64,000 nt of DNA, taken from the NCBI GenBank assembly GCA_964565925.1, contig CAZMGV010000002.1, positions 62,001 to 126,000 on the forward strand, read 5' to 3'. Source of the DNA: CAZMGV01 sp964565925. Lineage in GTDB: Bacteria > JAGRBM01 > JAHCIT01. Shown here piece by piece: positions 7,654 to 16,109 of the stretch (within the stretch, counting starts at the first letter, position 1; each line of letters opens with the position of its first letter). The translations under genes were made by a program, and so were the position numbers. The notes under the pieces are model-generated. The model was not told the DNA's origin. It saw nothing but the letters and a program-made list of their open reading frames with translations, and did no database searches.

Positions 7654-8735
7654 CACCCCTCCTTCTTCGCCTTCTTGCGCCTGACCAGCACGTCGAACGC
7701 CTCGCGCGGCATGACCGTCAGTTCCGCTTTCGTGCCGTCCTCGGCCGAGCGGCTCAGCGTGACGGTGGTGATGAGCAGTTCGTCGGAGACATCCAGCACC
7801 GGATCGATCACGGTCACCAGCTGGTTCGGCTTCCAGAGACCGCCGTCCGGGTTCAGCCAACCGGGCGAGACCAGGTTGCAGCGGACCGACCGGCCCCAGC
7901 GGCGGTGGACTTCCCACTCCGCCTGTTTCCTGAAGTCGGCCCGGTCGCCCGGTTCCGCTGCGGTGACGACGACGGGCCGGTAACGGGGCACGCTGGCGTC
8001 CGTCGCCACGCCCTTGCCGCCCGAGACCTGTTCCGCCCAGCTGTCGTTCGATCCGGCGCTCTGGCCCTTCACGGTCACTTCCGAGAACCGGTCGCGCAGG
8101 TTCTCGTCGACGTTGCCTTCCAGGATGTTCTCGCCGTAGACGAGCGGGCGCCCGATGCGCTCGGTGCCGGGCAGCGTGATCAGCAGCGCGCCTTTCGAGT
8201 CCGAGACCAGCAGCACGCCGCGCACCGCCGCCAGACGGCTGAGCGCCTCGAACACGGTCTCGCCCTGCTGGATCGTGAACTGCGCGAACGGCTTGGCGGT
8301 CAGCTCGCCGGCGAGATCCTTCACCTCGATCCCGAGCGGCCCGCAGAGCGCCGTGGCGATCTGCAGGAACGTCTGCCGGGTGAACGTGCCGCCCTTGTGA
8401 ACGGCGCTGCAGTCCACCGCGTCGGCCGTGCGGTCGCGCCCGGCCACGCGGAACAGCCGTTCGTTCTTCGCGTGGCGGCGGCCGCGCATGTCGATGAACC
8501 CGGTCATCACCGTGTCCGCCGGCCGGCCCTCGCCCGGCAGCCAGTCGATCCGGCACTCGGCCCACGGCTGGATCGCGGCGAGTTCGGAGCGGTCGAGCGT
8601 GCCGATGCCGCAGGTGAACTCGAACTCGCCGCACAGCGATTCGATCGATCCGGTCGCGCGCACGGTTTTCCAGCCGGCGAACCGGAGCGCGTTCACCGTG
8701 AGCGCGATGTCGCCGCCCTGCGGGACGTCAGGCAC
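7629..8735 (-). CDS. Tail baseplate hub protein, Mu gpP/gp44-like
   Basis: The 368-residue product starts MPDVPQGGDIALTVNALRFAG. It carries a hub-type beta domain (GFIDMRGRRHAKNERLFRVAGRDRTADAVDC), a LysM-like segment (FTIQQGETVFEALSRLA) and GPLVYGENILEGNV-type strands (RPLVYGENILEGNVDENL), the normal order in Mu gp44. It joins the tail tube to the spike. It overlaps gpN at its start (8 bases) and the spike gene at its end. Confidence 0.9.
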   Translation of the reverse strand: MPDVPQGGDIALTVNALRFAGWKTVRATGSIESLCGEFEFTCGIGTLDRSELAAIQPWAECRIDWLPGEGRPADTVMTGFIDMRGRRHAKNERLFRVAGRDRTADAVDCSAVHKGGTFTRQTFLQIATALCGPLGIEVKDLAGELTAKPFAQFTIQQGETVFEALSRLAAVRGVLLVSDSKGALLITLPGTERIGRPLVYGENILEGNVDENLRDRFSEVTVKGQSAGSNDSWAEQVSGGKGVATDASVPRYRPVVVTAAEPGDRADFRKQAEWEVHRRWGRSVRCNLVSPGWLNPDGGLWKPNQLVTVIDPVLDVSDELLITTVTLSRSAEDGTKAELTVMPREAFDVLVRRKKAKKEGWWPTLEIN

Positions 8736-9933
8736 TGCGCACCTCCAGTTCCGTCCCGCCCGGGACGAACGCCGGATGCGTGACGCCGTTCAGCTGGCAG
8801 ATCTCCGCCTCGCGCAGCGGATCTCCGTAAAGCCGCCAGGCGAGCACGAGCGAAGGCACCGTGACGGGCGGCGTGTAAGGCACGAGCCGGGGCAGATCGA
8901 TGGCCGTCCGGTCCAGGTGATCGGACACCGCCGCGCGCAGCTCCTGCAGGGCGGCGAACTCGCCGTCGTCCTCGGACTCGTCCAGCAGCGTGTCGAAGTG
9001 GCCGAGCAGTTCCGATTTCAGCAGTTCGGCGTCGGCCGCCGTGTCGAAAGTCATCCCGGCGGCCGCCCGGGACACTTCGATGACCGCCGCCGTCCGGAAG
9101 GCGTGCCGGATCGCGCGCAGGTTCCGGGCCGCCTGCCTGGCCTGCGGCGTCGGTGACGACGGCGCGTCCTCGCCGCCGAATTCCATCAGCGTGCCCAGCG
9201 ACCGGACGGCCGACTTCACGCTGTTCACGCCGCCCATGACCGACGCCACGACCGACTGGATTCCGGACACCAGCTCCAGCGGCGACCGGATGATGGCCGC
9301 GACGCTGTTGGCGAAGTTTGTGATCGCGGCGGCCGTGTCGGAGATGAACTGCACGGCGGCCGAGATCTGCTGGCGGACGTCGTCGATCGCGTCCTTGACC
9401 TTGTTCACCGTGTCGATCGCCTTCTGGACGTAGGCGCCGATCTGGTGGACGGTGTCCATCAGTTTGGCGAACGCGCTCTTGGACGCCGCAGCGGCCTTGT
9501 CGGCCGCCGCCGTCACGCGGGCTTTCGTGTCGGCCGTCGCGGCCGGCAGCGCCTTCCTGCGCGGCTCCTGGAACACGATGGTGAACTTCGCCATGCCGCC
9601 TTCGGAGGTGGACTCCGACAAGCGCGGGAGTTCCGCCGACACCTCGACGACCATTTCGCCGAGCCACGGGTGCACGAGCCGGCCGGGGCCTTTCTCCTGC
9701 AGCGCCGCCTTCAGCTTGTCGCGCCGGGACATGTAGGCCGGTCCGATGACGAACGCCTCGACCGTGAACCGGTCGCCCGTGCGGCCGGTGTCTTCCAGGT
9801 CCGCGCCTTCGGCACCGTCGACCTCGAGCATCACCTTGCGGCGGCCGAACTGGAGCGAGTGGTCGGTCACGAGGAACGGCACGCCCCGGAACGAACCGGG
9901 ACGCATCCGCGAGCGCCAGTCGAGCTGCGGCAT
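8728..9933 (-). CDS. DNA circularisation/tail protein, Mu gpN-like
   Basis: The 401-residue product begins MPQLDWRSRMRPGSFRGVPFLV and has the DNA_circ_N core (DHSLQFGRRKVMLE ... GADLEDTGRTGDRFTVEAFV; YMSRRDKLKAALQEKGPGRLVHPWLG). A long helical middle follows (about 150-260), then a C-terminal part with VPYTPPVTVPSLVLAWRLYGD and a LysM-like end. In Mu, N is a baseplate/tail protein despite the family name. It follows the tape measure gene with a one-base gap. Confidence 0.9.
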   Translation of the reverse strand: MPQLDWRSRMRPGSFRGVPFLVTDHSLQFGRRKVMLEVDGAEGADLEDTGRTGDRFTVEAFVIGPAYMSRRDKLKAALQEKGPGRLVHPWLGEMVVEVSAELPRLSESTSEGGMAKFTIVFQEPRRKALPAATADTKARVTAAADKAAAASKSAFAKLMDTVHQIGAYVQKAIDTVNKVKDAIDDVRQQISAAVQFISDTAAAITNFANSVAAIIRSPLELVSGIQSVVASVMGGVNSVKSAVRSLGTLMEFGGEDAPSSPTPQARQAARNLRAIRHAFRTAAVIEVSRAAAGMTFDTAADAELLKSELLGHFDTLLDESEDDGEFAALQELRAAVSDHLDRTAIDLPRLVPYTPPVTVPSLVLAWRLYGDPLREAEICQLNGVTHPAFVPGGTELEVRSA

Positions 9934-9934
9934 C

Positions 9935-11482
9935 TCAGTGGCCTCCGAGCGGGATCGGACCGAGATCCACGTTCAGGTCGAGCCAGCCGGCCGATTCAAG
10001 TTTCTTCACGCGCACCGGCGCGCCGTCGGACCTGATGTCGATCTGCAGCGTGCCGCGCGCTCCCCCGGCCGGGCCGAGCCCGGCGGCCGCGCTGCCGGCG
10101 AACGGTTTCGCGGGGCCGAACATCGAAAGCGGGACGGGGGTCCCCATCTTGCGCGCGAACGCCCGCAGGTTCCGGTGCTGCTCCTCGACCGACCCGGCGC
10201 TGCCGGTCCTGGCGTCGTCCGGATTGTTCTTCGGGTCGAGGTTCTTCCACAGCGCATCATTGGTCATGATGTCCGACCAGGACTCCATGCCGACGACGAT
10301 GATCCCGATCGTGCCGGCTAACTTGCCGAGTTTCGACAGCACGGTGTCTTTGGTCAGGTCCCCGATCGCCTTGCCGAGATCGAGCATGTCCTTGGCGAGC
10401 GGGGCCATCCGGATGCCGGCCATCAGCGCGAGCGTGTTCTTGAGCCCGCCCAGCTTGTCGACGCCGAACTTGAGATCGCCCCACAGCGTTTTCATCGTGG
10501 GCAGGAACTCGTTCTGCAGGAACCGCCACGCGGTCTCGAACCCGGAGATCAGCTTCTGCGCGAACTCCTCGGCCATGCGGCGCAGCTCGCCGCTTTTGGC
10601 CATGCGGTTGACCGTCTCCAGAATCCACTCGGCCTTCTGCTTGAGCCAGCTGAACACGCCGGCGTCCATCACGTCGTCCTTGAAATTGGACCACGCCTGG
10701 GAGAGCTGGGTCATCAGGCCGGACCAGCTCTTGGACGCCTTCGTCATGGCGTCGGGGAACCGCTTGTAAAAAATCTTCGCCAGCATCGCCTGGATCGCGT
10801 CGGTGTTGTTCTGCGTGATCTTCCGGATGCGCCGGCCGGCGGCGTCGACGTAGGTGAACCGCAGCCACTGCTGGTCGGGGCTCACGTCGGTCCCGATGCC
10901 GAGCCCTTTCAGCCCCTTGAAGTTCCCGAGCAGCGCGCCCTGGACCGCGTCCACCGCCTCGCCGATCGACTTGCGCTTGGCGGCCGCCGTGTTGGCGAGC
11001 CCTTCGAAGAACCCGTGCTTGCGCGGATCCGCGAACCCGGCGTCACGGAGATCCGTGAACGCGTGGATCAGGTCGTCGGTGAGAAACGGCTTGCCCTTGC
11101 CGAAGTTTTTCAGCCAGTCGAGCGACGCCTTCGCCTTCGTCGCGCTGCCCTCGATACCTTCCAGCTGCAGCTGGAACTCTTCGGAGTTCGCCGCCGAGTC
11201 GACGAACTGCCGCTTGAACGCCCAGCCGAGTCCGCCCGCGCCGAACGTCAGCGCCCCCATCGTGCGCAGCAGCGACATCGCGGAACCCTGCACGCGGCCG
11301 AACTTGTCGGCGACGTTCGACAGGTCCGCGCCGATCTTCGGGAACCCGAACCCTTTCCAGAGCGCGGACGCGCCGGCCGTGAGCGGCTTCGTCATCTGCG
11401 ACAGGCGCTTCGTGATGCGATCGACCGGGGAGGTGATCCGGTCGACCGCGGAGAGCACCAGTTTTACGTTCAGATCGCTCAT
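9935..11482 (-). CDS. Tail tape measure protein (515 aa, short)
   Basis: The N-terminus MSDLNVKLVLSAVDRITSPVDRITKRLS is the standard start of Mu-type tape measure proteins (sequential amphipathic helices). It continues through Gly/Ala-rich hydrophobic and helical stretches (FGAGGLGWAFKRQF, DTVLSKLGKLAGTIGIIVVGM) and a C-terminal Gly/Ala part. Tape measure length sets tail length at about 1.5 angstrom per residue, so this one predicts a tail near 75-80 nm, shorter than Mu (rule from the family; estimate mine). Its ATG overlaps the stop of the frameshifted tail chaperone as ATGA. Confidence 0.88.
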   Translation of the reverse strand: MSDLNVKLVLSAVDRITSPVDRITKRLSQMTKPLTAGASALWKGFGFPKIGADLSNVADKFGRVQGSAMSLLRTMGALTFGAGGLGWAFKRQFVDSAANSEEFQLQLEGIEGSATKAKASLDWLKNFGKGKPFLTDDLIHAFTDLRDAGFADPRKHGFFEGLANTAAAKRKSIGEAVDAVQGALLGNFKGLKGLGIGTDVSPDQQWLRFTYVDAAGRRIRKITQNNTDAIQAMLAKIFYKRFPDAMTKASKSWSGLMTQLSQAWSNFKDDVMDAGVFSWLKQKAEWILETVNRMAKSGELRRMAEEFAQKLISGFETAWRFLQNEFLPTMKTLWGDLKFGVDKLGGLKNTLALMAGIRMAPLAKDMLDLGKAIGDLTKDTVLSKLGKLAGTIGIIVVGMESWSDIMTNDALWKNLDPKNNPDDARTGSAGSVEEQHRNLRAFARKMGTPVPLSMFGPAKPFAGSAAAGLGPAGGARGTLQIDIRSDGAPVRVKKLESAGWLDLNVDLGPIPLGGH

Positions 11483-11873
11483 TCACCGCCTCGGGCCTTG
11501 TTGATGCGGACCGCCTGGTCGTGCCAGCCGCACAATTCCTTCACGCTCAGGTTCTCCAGCACGGCCGGCGGCCAGTGGAAGAACCAGGCGACCTCGGCTA
11601 CGAGGTCGGGCCAGTTGCCGGGGATTTTCCCAGCTCGTCGATGATCTTCTCCATGTCGGCCGCGTCCAGCTCGCCGATCATCTCGTCGTCCCAGCCGGAC
11701 CGGTCCTTGATGACGGCGAGCGCCTCGTCGATGCTTTCCAGTTCGCCGTCGGTGCGGGACCGCGCCAGCCGCTTCAGGTGTTTTACCTTCAGCGTCTTCA
11801 TCGTGATTTTCGTGACCGGCTCGCGGCCCGGCAGTTCGATCGGCTCGACCAGTTCGACGGTGACTTTCGGCAT
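11479..11873 (-). CDS. Tail assembly chaperone, -1 frameshifted long product (131 aa)
   Basis: At GGGAAAA (minus strand, 11,631-11,625) the zero frame reads GGA AAA and a -1 slip re-pairs as GGG AAA. Translation then resumes at ATC (11,625) and reads 48 more codons: IPGNWPDLVAEVAWFFHWPP, then a segment containing KELCGWHDQAVRINKARG, ending at a TGA (11,481-11,479) that overlaps the tape measure ATG. The W-x-F-x-W-P-P and E-L-x-x-W-H-x-x-A pattern is that of the frame-shifted (E'/T-like) partner in other tailed phages. The fused product is 83+48 residues. The mechanism is established for phage lambda, P2 and Mu-type tails. Confidence 0.88.
11598..11873 (-). CDS. Tail assembly chaperone, unshifted product (Mu gp41-like)
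   Basis: This 91-residue acidic protein (MPKVTVELVEPIELPGREPV ... DAADMEKIIDELGK) matches the short tail assembly chaperone found between tube and tape measure genes in contractile-tailed phages. It coats and protects the tape measure during tail assembly and is not in the virion. Near its 3' end it contains a slippery heptamer (11,631-11,625), after which the zero frame stops within 8 codons. Confidence 0.88.
   Translation of the reverse strand: MPKVTVELVEPIELPGREPVTKITMKTLKVKHLKRLARSRTDGELESIDEALAVIKDRSGWDDEMIGELDAADMEKIIDELGKSPATGPTS
11625..11631 (-). promoter_or_regulatory. Programmed -1 ribosomal frameshift site
   Basis: The heptamer reads G GGA AAA in the zero frame, a canonical X-XXY-YYZ slippery site close to lambda's GGGAAAG. 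The downstream -1 frame stays open up to the tape measure start, while the zero frame hits TAG at 11,598-11,600. This sets the ratio of short to long tail chaperone. Confidence 0.88.
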
Positions 11874-11943
11874 GGCGCTTCTCCTTGGACGGGGATGGCT
11901 GGGGGTTCAGCGGCTTCTTCGAAGCGCGTTTAAACCGGGTTTG

Positions 11944-12303
11944 CTATTTCACCTTCACGGCGGGCTGGCCCTGGAAGTTCAGCGGGATCTCGCCGCCGCT
12001 TCCGAGCTTGGGTGTATTGGTCAGGAACGCGCCGGCCACCGAGTAGGTGGATCCGGTGTCGGTGGCGAAGGTGACCGTCTGCGACGCGATCGCGCGCAGC
12101 GCCTCGATGTCGGTGTCCTTGCCGTGGAGCACGGTGCATTCGATCACCGCCGGCACGATCTTCACGATGTAGTGGACGTTGCCCTGCTCGTCGGTCACCG
12201 CCTCGCGGGACTCGCCGCCGACGTCGATCGACGAGCCTTCCTTGGTGCGCAGCCGGCCGACGCCAGGGATGTCGATGAAGCTCCGGTTTGAAATCTGCGG
12301 CAT
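11944..12303 (-). CDS. Tail tube protein, Mu gpM-like
   Basis: The 119-residue product (MPQISNRSFIDIPGVGRLRT) is of normal length for Mu gpM. It is mainly beta, with VIECTVLHGKDTDIEALRAI and ends in EIPLNFQGQPAVKVK, typical of tube subunits that stack in hexameric rings. It lies directly behind the sheath gene as in all Mu-type phages. The gap after it (11,874-11,943) contains GTTTAAAC. Confidence 0.9.
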   Translation of the reverse strand: MPQISNRSFIDIPGVGRLRTKEGSSIDVGGESREAVTDEQGNVHYIVKIVPAVIECTVLHGKDTDIEALRAIASQTVTFATDTGSTYSVAGAFLTNTPKLGSGGEIPLNFQGQPAVKVK

Positions 12304-12360
12304 GTGTGTCTCTCCTTGCGGGCCGGACGGTCAACGCCCGGGCGGTTTCGTTTCTTCCGG

Positions 12361-13821
12361 TTACAGCCGGAACTGGAACTGGACGTTCGAGATCCGGAAT
12401 CCGCTCACGAGCCGGGGACCCATCACCGCGTTGATCGCGGACCGGTCGGTCTCGTCACGAACCGGGTCCAGCTCCTCGGCGAACCCTTCGTAGTCCTGGA
12501 CCCAGCCGAGCTGCTCCATCTGCTTGTAGGCATGAAGGATCTCGGCCTTGAACAGCGACGGCGTGACGATGGGCTGGCCGGGCCCGTAGTTCGTGCCGTC
12601 GTCGGCCAGCTTGTGACGCGGGTAGACTTGCTTGAGCCGCGCGCCGATCGAGAACCGGATCGCGTCCAGCGTCTCGCCGGTCTCCACGTCGCGGTAGCTC
12701 GGGTCCGGCACCGACAGCTCGTTGGTCTTGTAGGTCGTGACCAGCCGTTCGATGCGGCACAGCCCGGCGTCGTCGACGTAGAACGTCGCGCCGCCGGCGG
12801 CGAGCAGGAGGTTACGCTCCTCGAACGTGAGCCGGTCGGTTTCCGCCGGGGCGTCCATGCCCGTGAGCAGAAGCGTCTGGCTTGGCCGGGCCGGATCGGG
12901 TTCCAGCGCGCGCACCGCGCAGGCGATGGCGGCGTCGATCCAGGGCGGCGTCGGCGACTTGCCGGTGCACAGCATGACGCTGAACCGGGAGTTGCGCGCG
13001 GACACGAGGGTGTTCATGGCCGACAGCGTGCCGCTCACGCCGTAGAAGGCGCGCCCGCCCTTCTGGACGGTCGGGCCGGAGCGGTCGAGCAGCTCGGATT
13101 CCATCGCCGACGTGGTGGACGAGTCGCTCCACTGGACGGCGATGTGGGTGAACCAGCCGGGACCCATGGCGGCGATCGCGTCGGCCGCGTCGGGGTTCGT
13201 CGCCCCGGCCGACAGCGCCGTGATCGTGGGGACGATCCCCGCCGGCGTCGCCTCGCCCTGGAAGTAGTTCAGCCGCACGTCGACGTAGTTGCCGCTGGCG
13301 CCCTTCCACTTGCAGGTCAGGTCCGCCTGGTAGTCATGCGTGCCATTGACGGCGGCCGCGACCGCGAGGTCGGTCTTCGCCTGGACGGCGGCGATGAACG
13401 CGGTGGCCACTTCGGTGGCGGTGTCGCCGACGCTCACGCCGACACTGACGGCCTTGCCGCCGATCCGGAACCGGAGCGTGCCGGCCTGCGTGGCGGTGCC
13501 GCTGAACGACACGTTGCCCGCCGCCTTCGCGCCGGCGGACGCCTCGTCCAGGGCGATCGCCCACATCTCGGTGAACCGGTTCGCCTTCTTCGCCGCGCGC
13601 GCCATCTCGGCGAGCGGCGATCCGCGGCCGAACAGGCCGTCGGCCGTGGGGCCGTCGTAGATCCGGGTGAGCACGCCTTCCTCGACCGTGCCGGCCGAGA
13701 GCCGCTGGCCGACGAGCAGGATGCGGCGCGGCAGGTTGACCACGCCCGTCACGGCGAGCCGGTTTGAAAATTCGGCGTAGTAGCCGGGGACGAGAATTCC
13801 GTCGGGTATCGTGTCGAACAT
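12361..13821 (-). CDS. Contractile tail sheath, Mu gpL-like
   Basis: The 486-residue product has the Mu L start (MFDTIPDGILVPGYYAEFSNR, with LPRRILLVGQR), the GPTADGLFGRGSPLAEMARAA segment, and a C-terminal sheath domain with LVTTYKTNELSVPDPSYRDV, RFSIGARLKQVYPRHKLADD and the ending VQFQFRL. Length equals Mu L within about 10 residues. It identifies a myovirus-type contractile tail. Confidence 0.95.
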   Translation of the reverse strand: MFDTIPDGILVPGYYAEFSNRLAVTGVVNLPRRILLVGQRLSAGTVEEGVLTRIYDGPTADGLFGRGSPLAEMARAAKKANRFTEMWAIALDEASAGAKAAGNVSFSGTATQAGTLRFRIGGKAVSVGVSVGDTATEVATAFIAAVQAKTDLAVAAAVNGTHDYQADLTCKWKGASGNYVDVRLNYFQGEATPAGIVPTITALSAGATNPDAADAIAAMGPGWFTHIAVQWSDSSTTSAMESELLDRSGPTVQKGGRAFYGVSGTLSAMNTLVSARNSRFSVMLCTGKSPTPPWIDAAIACAVRALEPDPARPSQTLLLTGMDAPAETDRLTFEERNLLLAAGGATFYVDDAGLCRIERLVTTYKTNELSVPDPSYRDVETGETLDAIRFSIGARLKQVYPRHKLADDGTNYGPGQPIVTPSLFKAEILHAYKQMEQLGWVQDYEGFAEELDPVRDETDRSAINAVMGPRLVSGFRISNVQFQFRL

Positions 13822-13841
13822 GGTTTACTCCTTGGCCTCTT

Positions 13842-14069
13842 TTATTTTGCGGGCGTGACGGTCGCGGCTTTCGCCACAGTCTTTGCGGCGGCCGGCCTGG
13901 GCTCGGGCTCCATCAGCCCCGGGTTTTCCGGCGCGGTCACCTCGCGGTTTGCGAGCCGTCTGCGCCAGTAGGTGGTCAGCTCGACGCGCGAGCCTTCCGC
14001 CGGCAGCGGTTTCCCGGTGGCCGGGTCGGGGGTGAGGATTCCTTCGAGCGGTTTCAGCAGTACGGTCAT
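13842..14069 (-). CDS. Small virion-region protein, Mu gp38-like (DUF2635)
   Basis: The 75-residue product has the DUF2635 pattern DPATGKPLPAEGSRVELTTYWRRRL-like (a DP-x-T-G-x-x-LPAEG motif then YWRRRLANREV). A Pro/Ala/Lys-rich tail follows. It always sits just upstream of the sheath in Mu-type phages; the role is unknown. The ATG overlaps the stop of the upstream gp37-like gene. Confidence 0.88.
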   Translation of the reverse strand: MTVLLKPLEGILTPDPATGKPLPAEGSRVELTTYWRRRLANREVTAPENPGLMEPEPRPAAAKTVAKAATVTPAK

Positions 14070-14686
14070 GGTGCCTCCGGAGGCTGGTCAAGGGTGACGG
14101 TGTCGGCCGCGTCGCCGCCTTCGGGCGGCGTCGTGCCGTCGGACAGTTCCCAGGTCAGGTTCGCGGTGACGAACGGTTCGATGTCGGACGCGCTCACGTC
14201 TTCCGGCAGATCCATCGGCTGGTCCCAGCGGACCGACCAGATCGCCACGCCGCCCTGCGCGCTCCTCGCGCTGAACAGGTTGTCGGCGCGCAGGTTCAGG
14301 GTGTCGCCGGTGTATTCGAGGTTCCACCGGTTGCCGTTCACGACGGTCAGGACGGACTGGACGAGCAGGAGCGCCTGCACGTCCTTTGTGATCGTCTTCG
14401 CGTCCTCGGCGTCGCTTTCCTTGCCGCCCTTCGTGATCACGAACACGGCGACCGACGGCCGCACCCGGATGGGCGTGACCGGGTCTGACGGGACCGCGAG
14501 CACCGTCACCAGGATCGCGGGCGCGTTGACGGCGACGCGCATCAGTTCGTCGGCCGTCACCTGCCCGCCGAACCGCGCGATCATGCGGACCGGCCGGGGC
14601 GGGTTCGGGACCTCGACGGTCGGCTGCGGATTGAGCTTGAGCCCCAGCGCCGTGACGATCGCGTCGAGCAGTTCGATGAACCTCAT
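14066..14686 (-). CDS. Tail completion protein, Mu gp37-like (DUF1834)
   Basis: The start is ATG 14,686 (MRFIELLDAIVTALGLKLN), which overlaps the previous stop as ATGA; the open frame upstream is shadow of the gpG-like gene. The 206-residue product fits the Mu gp37 family by position between gpG and gp38 and by the helical N-terminus and beta core (PAILVTVLAVPSDP; AVFVITKGGKE). A role in joining tail terminator and sheath is likely. The family assignment rests more on order than on motif. Confidence 0.8.
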   Translation of the reverse strand: MRFIELLDAIVTALGLKLNPQPTVEVPNPPRPVRMIARFGGQVTADELMRVAVNAPAILVTVLAVPSDPVTPIRVRPSVAVFVITKGGKESDAEDAKTITKDVQALLLVQSVLTVVNGNRWNLEYTGDTLNLRADNLFSARSAQGGVAIWSVRWDQPMDLPEDVSASDIEPFVTANLTWELSDGTTPPEGGDAADTVTLDQPPEAP

Positions 14687-15165
14687 GTGCGGTCGCCCTC
14701 CGCGATGTCCGTGAAGAACTGCGACAGCAGGTCGTCCAGGTCCGAGATATTTTCCGGCGAGAGCCCGAGGTATTCGCGCGCCGGGAGTCCCGGCTTGCCG
14801 ACGGCCGCGCCGCCGAACTGGTGAATGGCCGCGTAAACGAGGTTCGACCCGGTCTCGACGGCGTCGCTTCCGGCGACGTGCTGGATCGATTCCAGCAGCG
14901 GCCCTTCGTTCTGGAGCAGAGAACGGCCGGCGTGCCGGGTCTCCGCGTAGGCGGGCGACCAGGGCAGCCACGGCAGACCGCTGGCGGGATAACTCTTTTC
15001 GTCGGAGATCCGGCGCTTCGTCTGGCTCTCGACTTCGGAGCCGAGGATCTCGAACATGCCGAGCCGCCGGAACGCCGAGAGCTTTTTCATCCGCTCGAGC
15101 GCGAGTTCCAGACCTTCGGTCCGTATCTCCAGCGCCACGCCGGGTGCTTCGACGGCGACACCCAT
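14683..15165 (-). CDS. Virion morphogenesis protein, Mu gpG-like (phage tail S family)
   Basis: The 160-residue product has a helical N-terminus (LELALERMKKLSAFRRLGMFEILG), a SQTKRRISDEKS segment, the conserved LPWLPWSPAYAETR and LLQNEGPLLESIQHV, and the family ending VYAAIHQFGG ... LPAREYLGLSPENI. These match the P2 S/Mu G completion family involved in head-tail joining. It abuts the gp36-like gene without a gap. Confidence 0.9.
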   Translation of the reverse strand: MGVAVEAPGVALEIRTEGLELALERMKKLSAFRRLGMFEILGSEVESQTKRRISDEKSYPASGLPWLPWSPAYAETRHAGRSLLQNEGPLLESIQHVAGSDAVETGSNLVYAAIHQFGGAAVGKPGLPAREYLGLSPENISDLDDLLSQFFTDIAEGDRT

Positions 15166-15588
15166 TTACAGGTTCCCCATCTTGCCGCGCGTGAACGCGC
15201 GGTCAGGGCCGCTGAATTCCGGAGATCCCTGGGCGGACGCCGGCGGATCGGGAAGGCCCAGCGAAACGGCACCGGACGAGATCTGCGTCAGCCACTTGAT
15301 CGCGTCTTCGTACCGCGTGCGGACTTCGTCCGGAACGATCGCGCCGTGGCTCGCCAGAAAGTAGAACGCGATCGCGCCGCACTGGAGAACCAGCGCGGCG
15401 GGGACGGTGACGAGCGGCAGCGGATAGCGCGCGGCGAGGTAGCCGTCGCACAGTTCCGACGCGTCGCTGATCGCCTTGGCGATCGCGGCCGAATCGTTCA
15501 CCCCGTCGCCGTCCCGGTCGGCAACGGTGAGCACCGCTTCCGCGCCGAAGGCGTCGATCAGGTTCTGTTCGGTCACGTAGGCTGCCAC
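15166..15588 (-). CDS. Head-tail adaptor, Mu gp36-like (DUF1320)
   Basis: The 140-residue product starts MAAYVTEQNLIDAFGAEAV and contains the typical VADRDGDGVNDSAAIAKAI acidic segment, SELCDGYLAARYPLPL, and a C-terminal GSPEFSGPDRAFTRGKMG. These are the signature parts of gp36/gpJ adaptors that bind below the portal. Length is normal for the family. Confidence 0.92.
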   Translation of the reverse strand: MAAYVTEQNLIDAFGAEAVLTVADRDGDGVNDSAAIAKAISDASELCDGYLAARYPLPLVTVPAALVLQCGAIAFYFLASHGAIVPDEVRTRYEDAIKWLTQISSGAVSLGLPDPPASAQGSPEFSGPDRAFTRGKMGNL

Positions 15589-15620
15589 GGGCGGATCGCT
15601 CCAGGGGGACGGCTAGGGGT

Positions 15621-15977
15621 TTAGGACTTCCGCTGAACGCGCGGATCGGTGTCGAACATCTCCACCTTCAGCGCCTTCTCGTTCGTGATGGCGAGATAGG
15701 CGGCTTCGGTGGCCAGCGCCTTGAGTTCGATGACGACAGGTTCCTTGCCGAACCGGTGGCCGCCGCGCCGGAACGGTCTGCCGTCGCGGCTCGTCACGCG
15801 CAGGAAGTTCGGGAGAGCAGCCTTCGCTCTGCCCGGCGCAGGCGGCGTGCCGCCAGACGTTTCACTTTCCTTTTCCGGATCGCTCGCTTTCGTCTGCTCA
15901 GCCGCCGGCGGAGCCGGCGGAGGCGTAACCGCCGGGTTGCTTTTGGGTCCGGTTCCGTTGTTGTTGGAGGTAGCCAT
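15621..15977 (-). CDS. Mu gp35-like head protein (FluMu N-terminal domain family)
   Basis: The 118-residue product has a disordered Pro/Thr/Glu-rich N-terminal half (about 1-55) and a small domain with LRVTSRDGRPFRRGGHRFG and ITNEKALKVEMFDTDP. The R-V-T-S-R ... F-R-R-x-G pattern is that of the Mu gp35/HI1506 family found between capsid and gp36. The biochemical role is not known. Confidence 0.82.
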   Translation of the reverse strand: MATSNNNGTGPKSNPAVTPPPAPPAAEQTKASDPEKESETSGGTPPAPGRAKAALPNFLRVTSRDGRPFRRGGHRFGKEPVVIELKALATEAAYLAITNEKALKVEMFDTDPRVQRKS

Positions 15978-16016
15978 GATCAGGGTCCTTTCGGTTCGGG
16001 ATCAGGTTCAGGAGGA

Positions 16017-16056
16017 GGGGACCGGCGGGGAATTTAGAGTTCCCTCGCCGGTCCCC
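16017..16056 (-). terminator. Stable hairpin downstream of the major capsid gene
   Basis: GGGGACCGGCGGGGAA (16,017-16,032) pairs with TTCCCTCGCCGGTCCCC (16,040-16,056), 16 pairs with one bulged T and a 7-base loop. No T-run follows on the minus strand. It is therefore more likely a partial attenuator or an mRNA 3'-stabilising structure that keeps capsid mRNA abundant relative to downstream genes than a full terminator. The rest of the 15,978-16,109 gap shows no gene. Confidence 0.55.
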
Positions 16057-16109
16057 GTGCGCCCGCTGCATCCCCTGCTTTGGGTTCTTTAGGTTCCGGC
16101 GTCTCCGGT

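Noticed and set aside
12304..13767. Plus-strand frame of 487 codons opposite the sheath gene
   Set aside because: Shadow of the gpL-like gene; His/Arg/Gly-rich with no recognisable domain.
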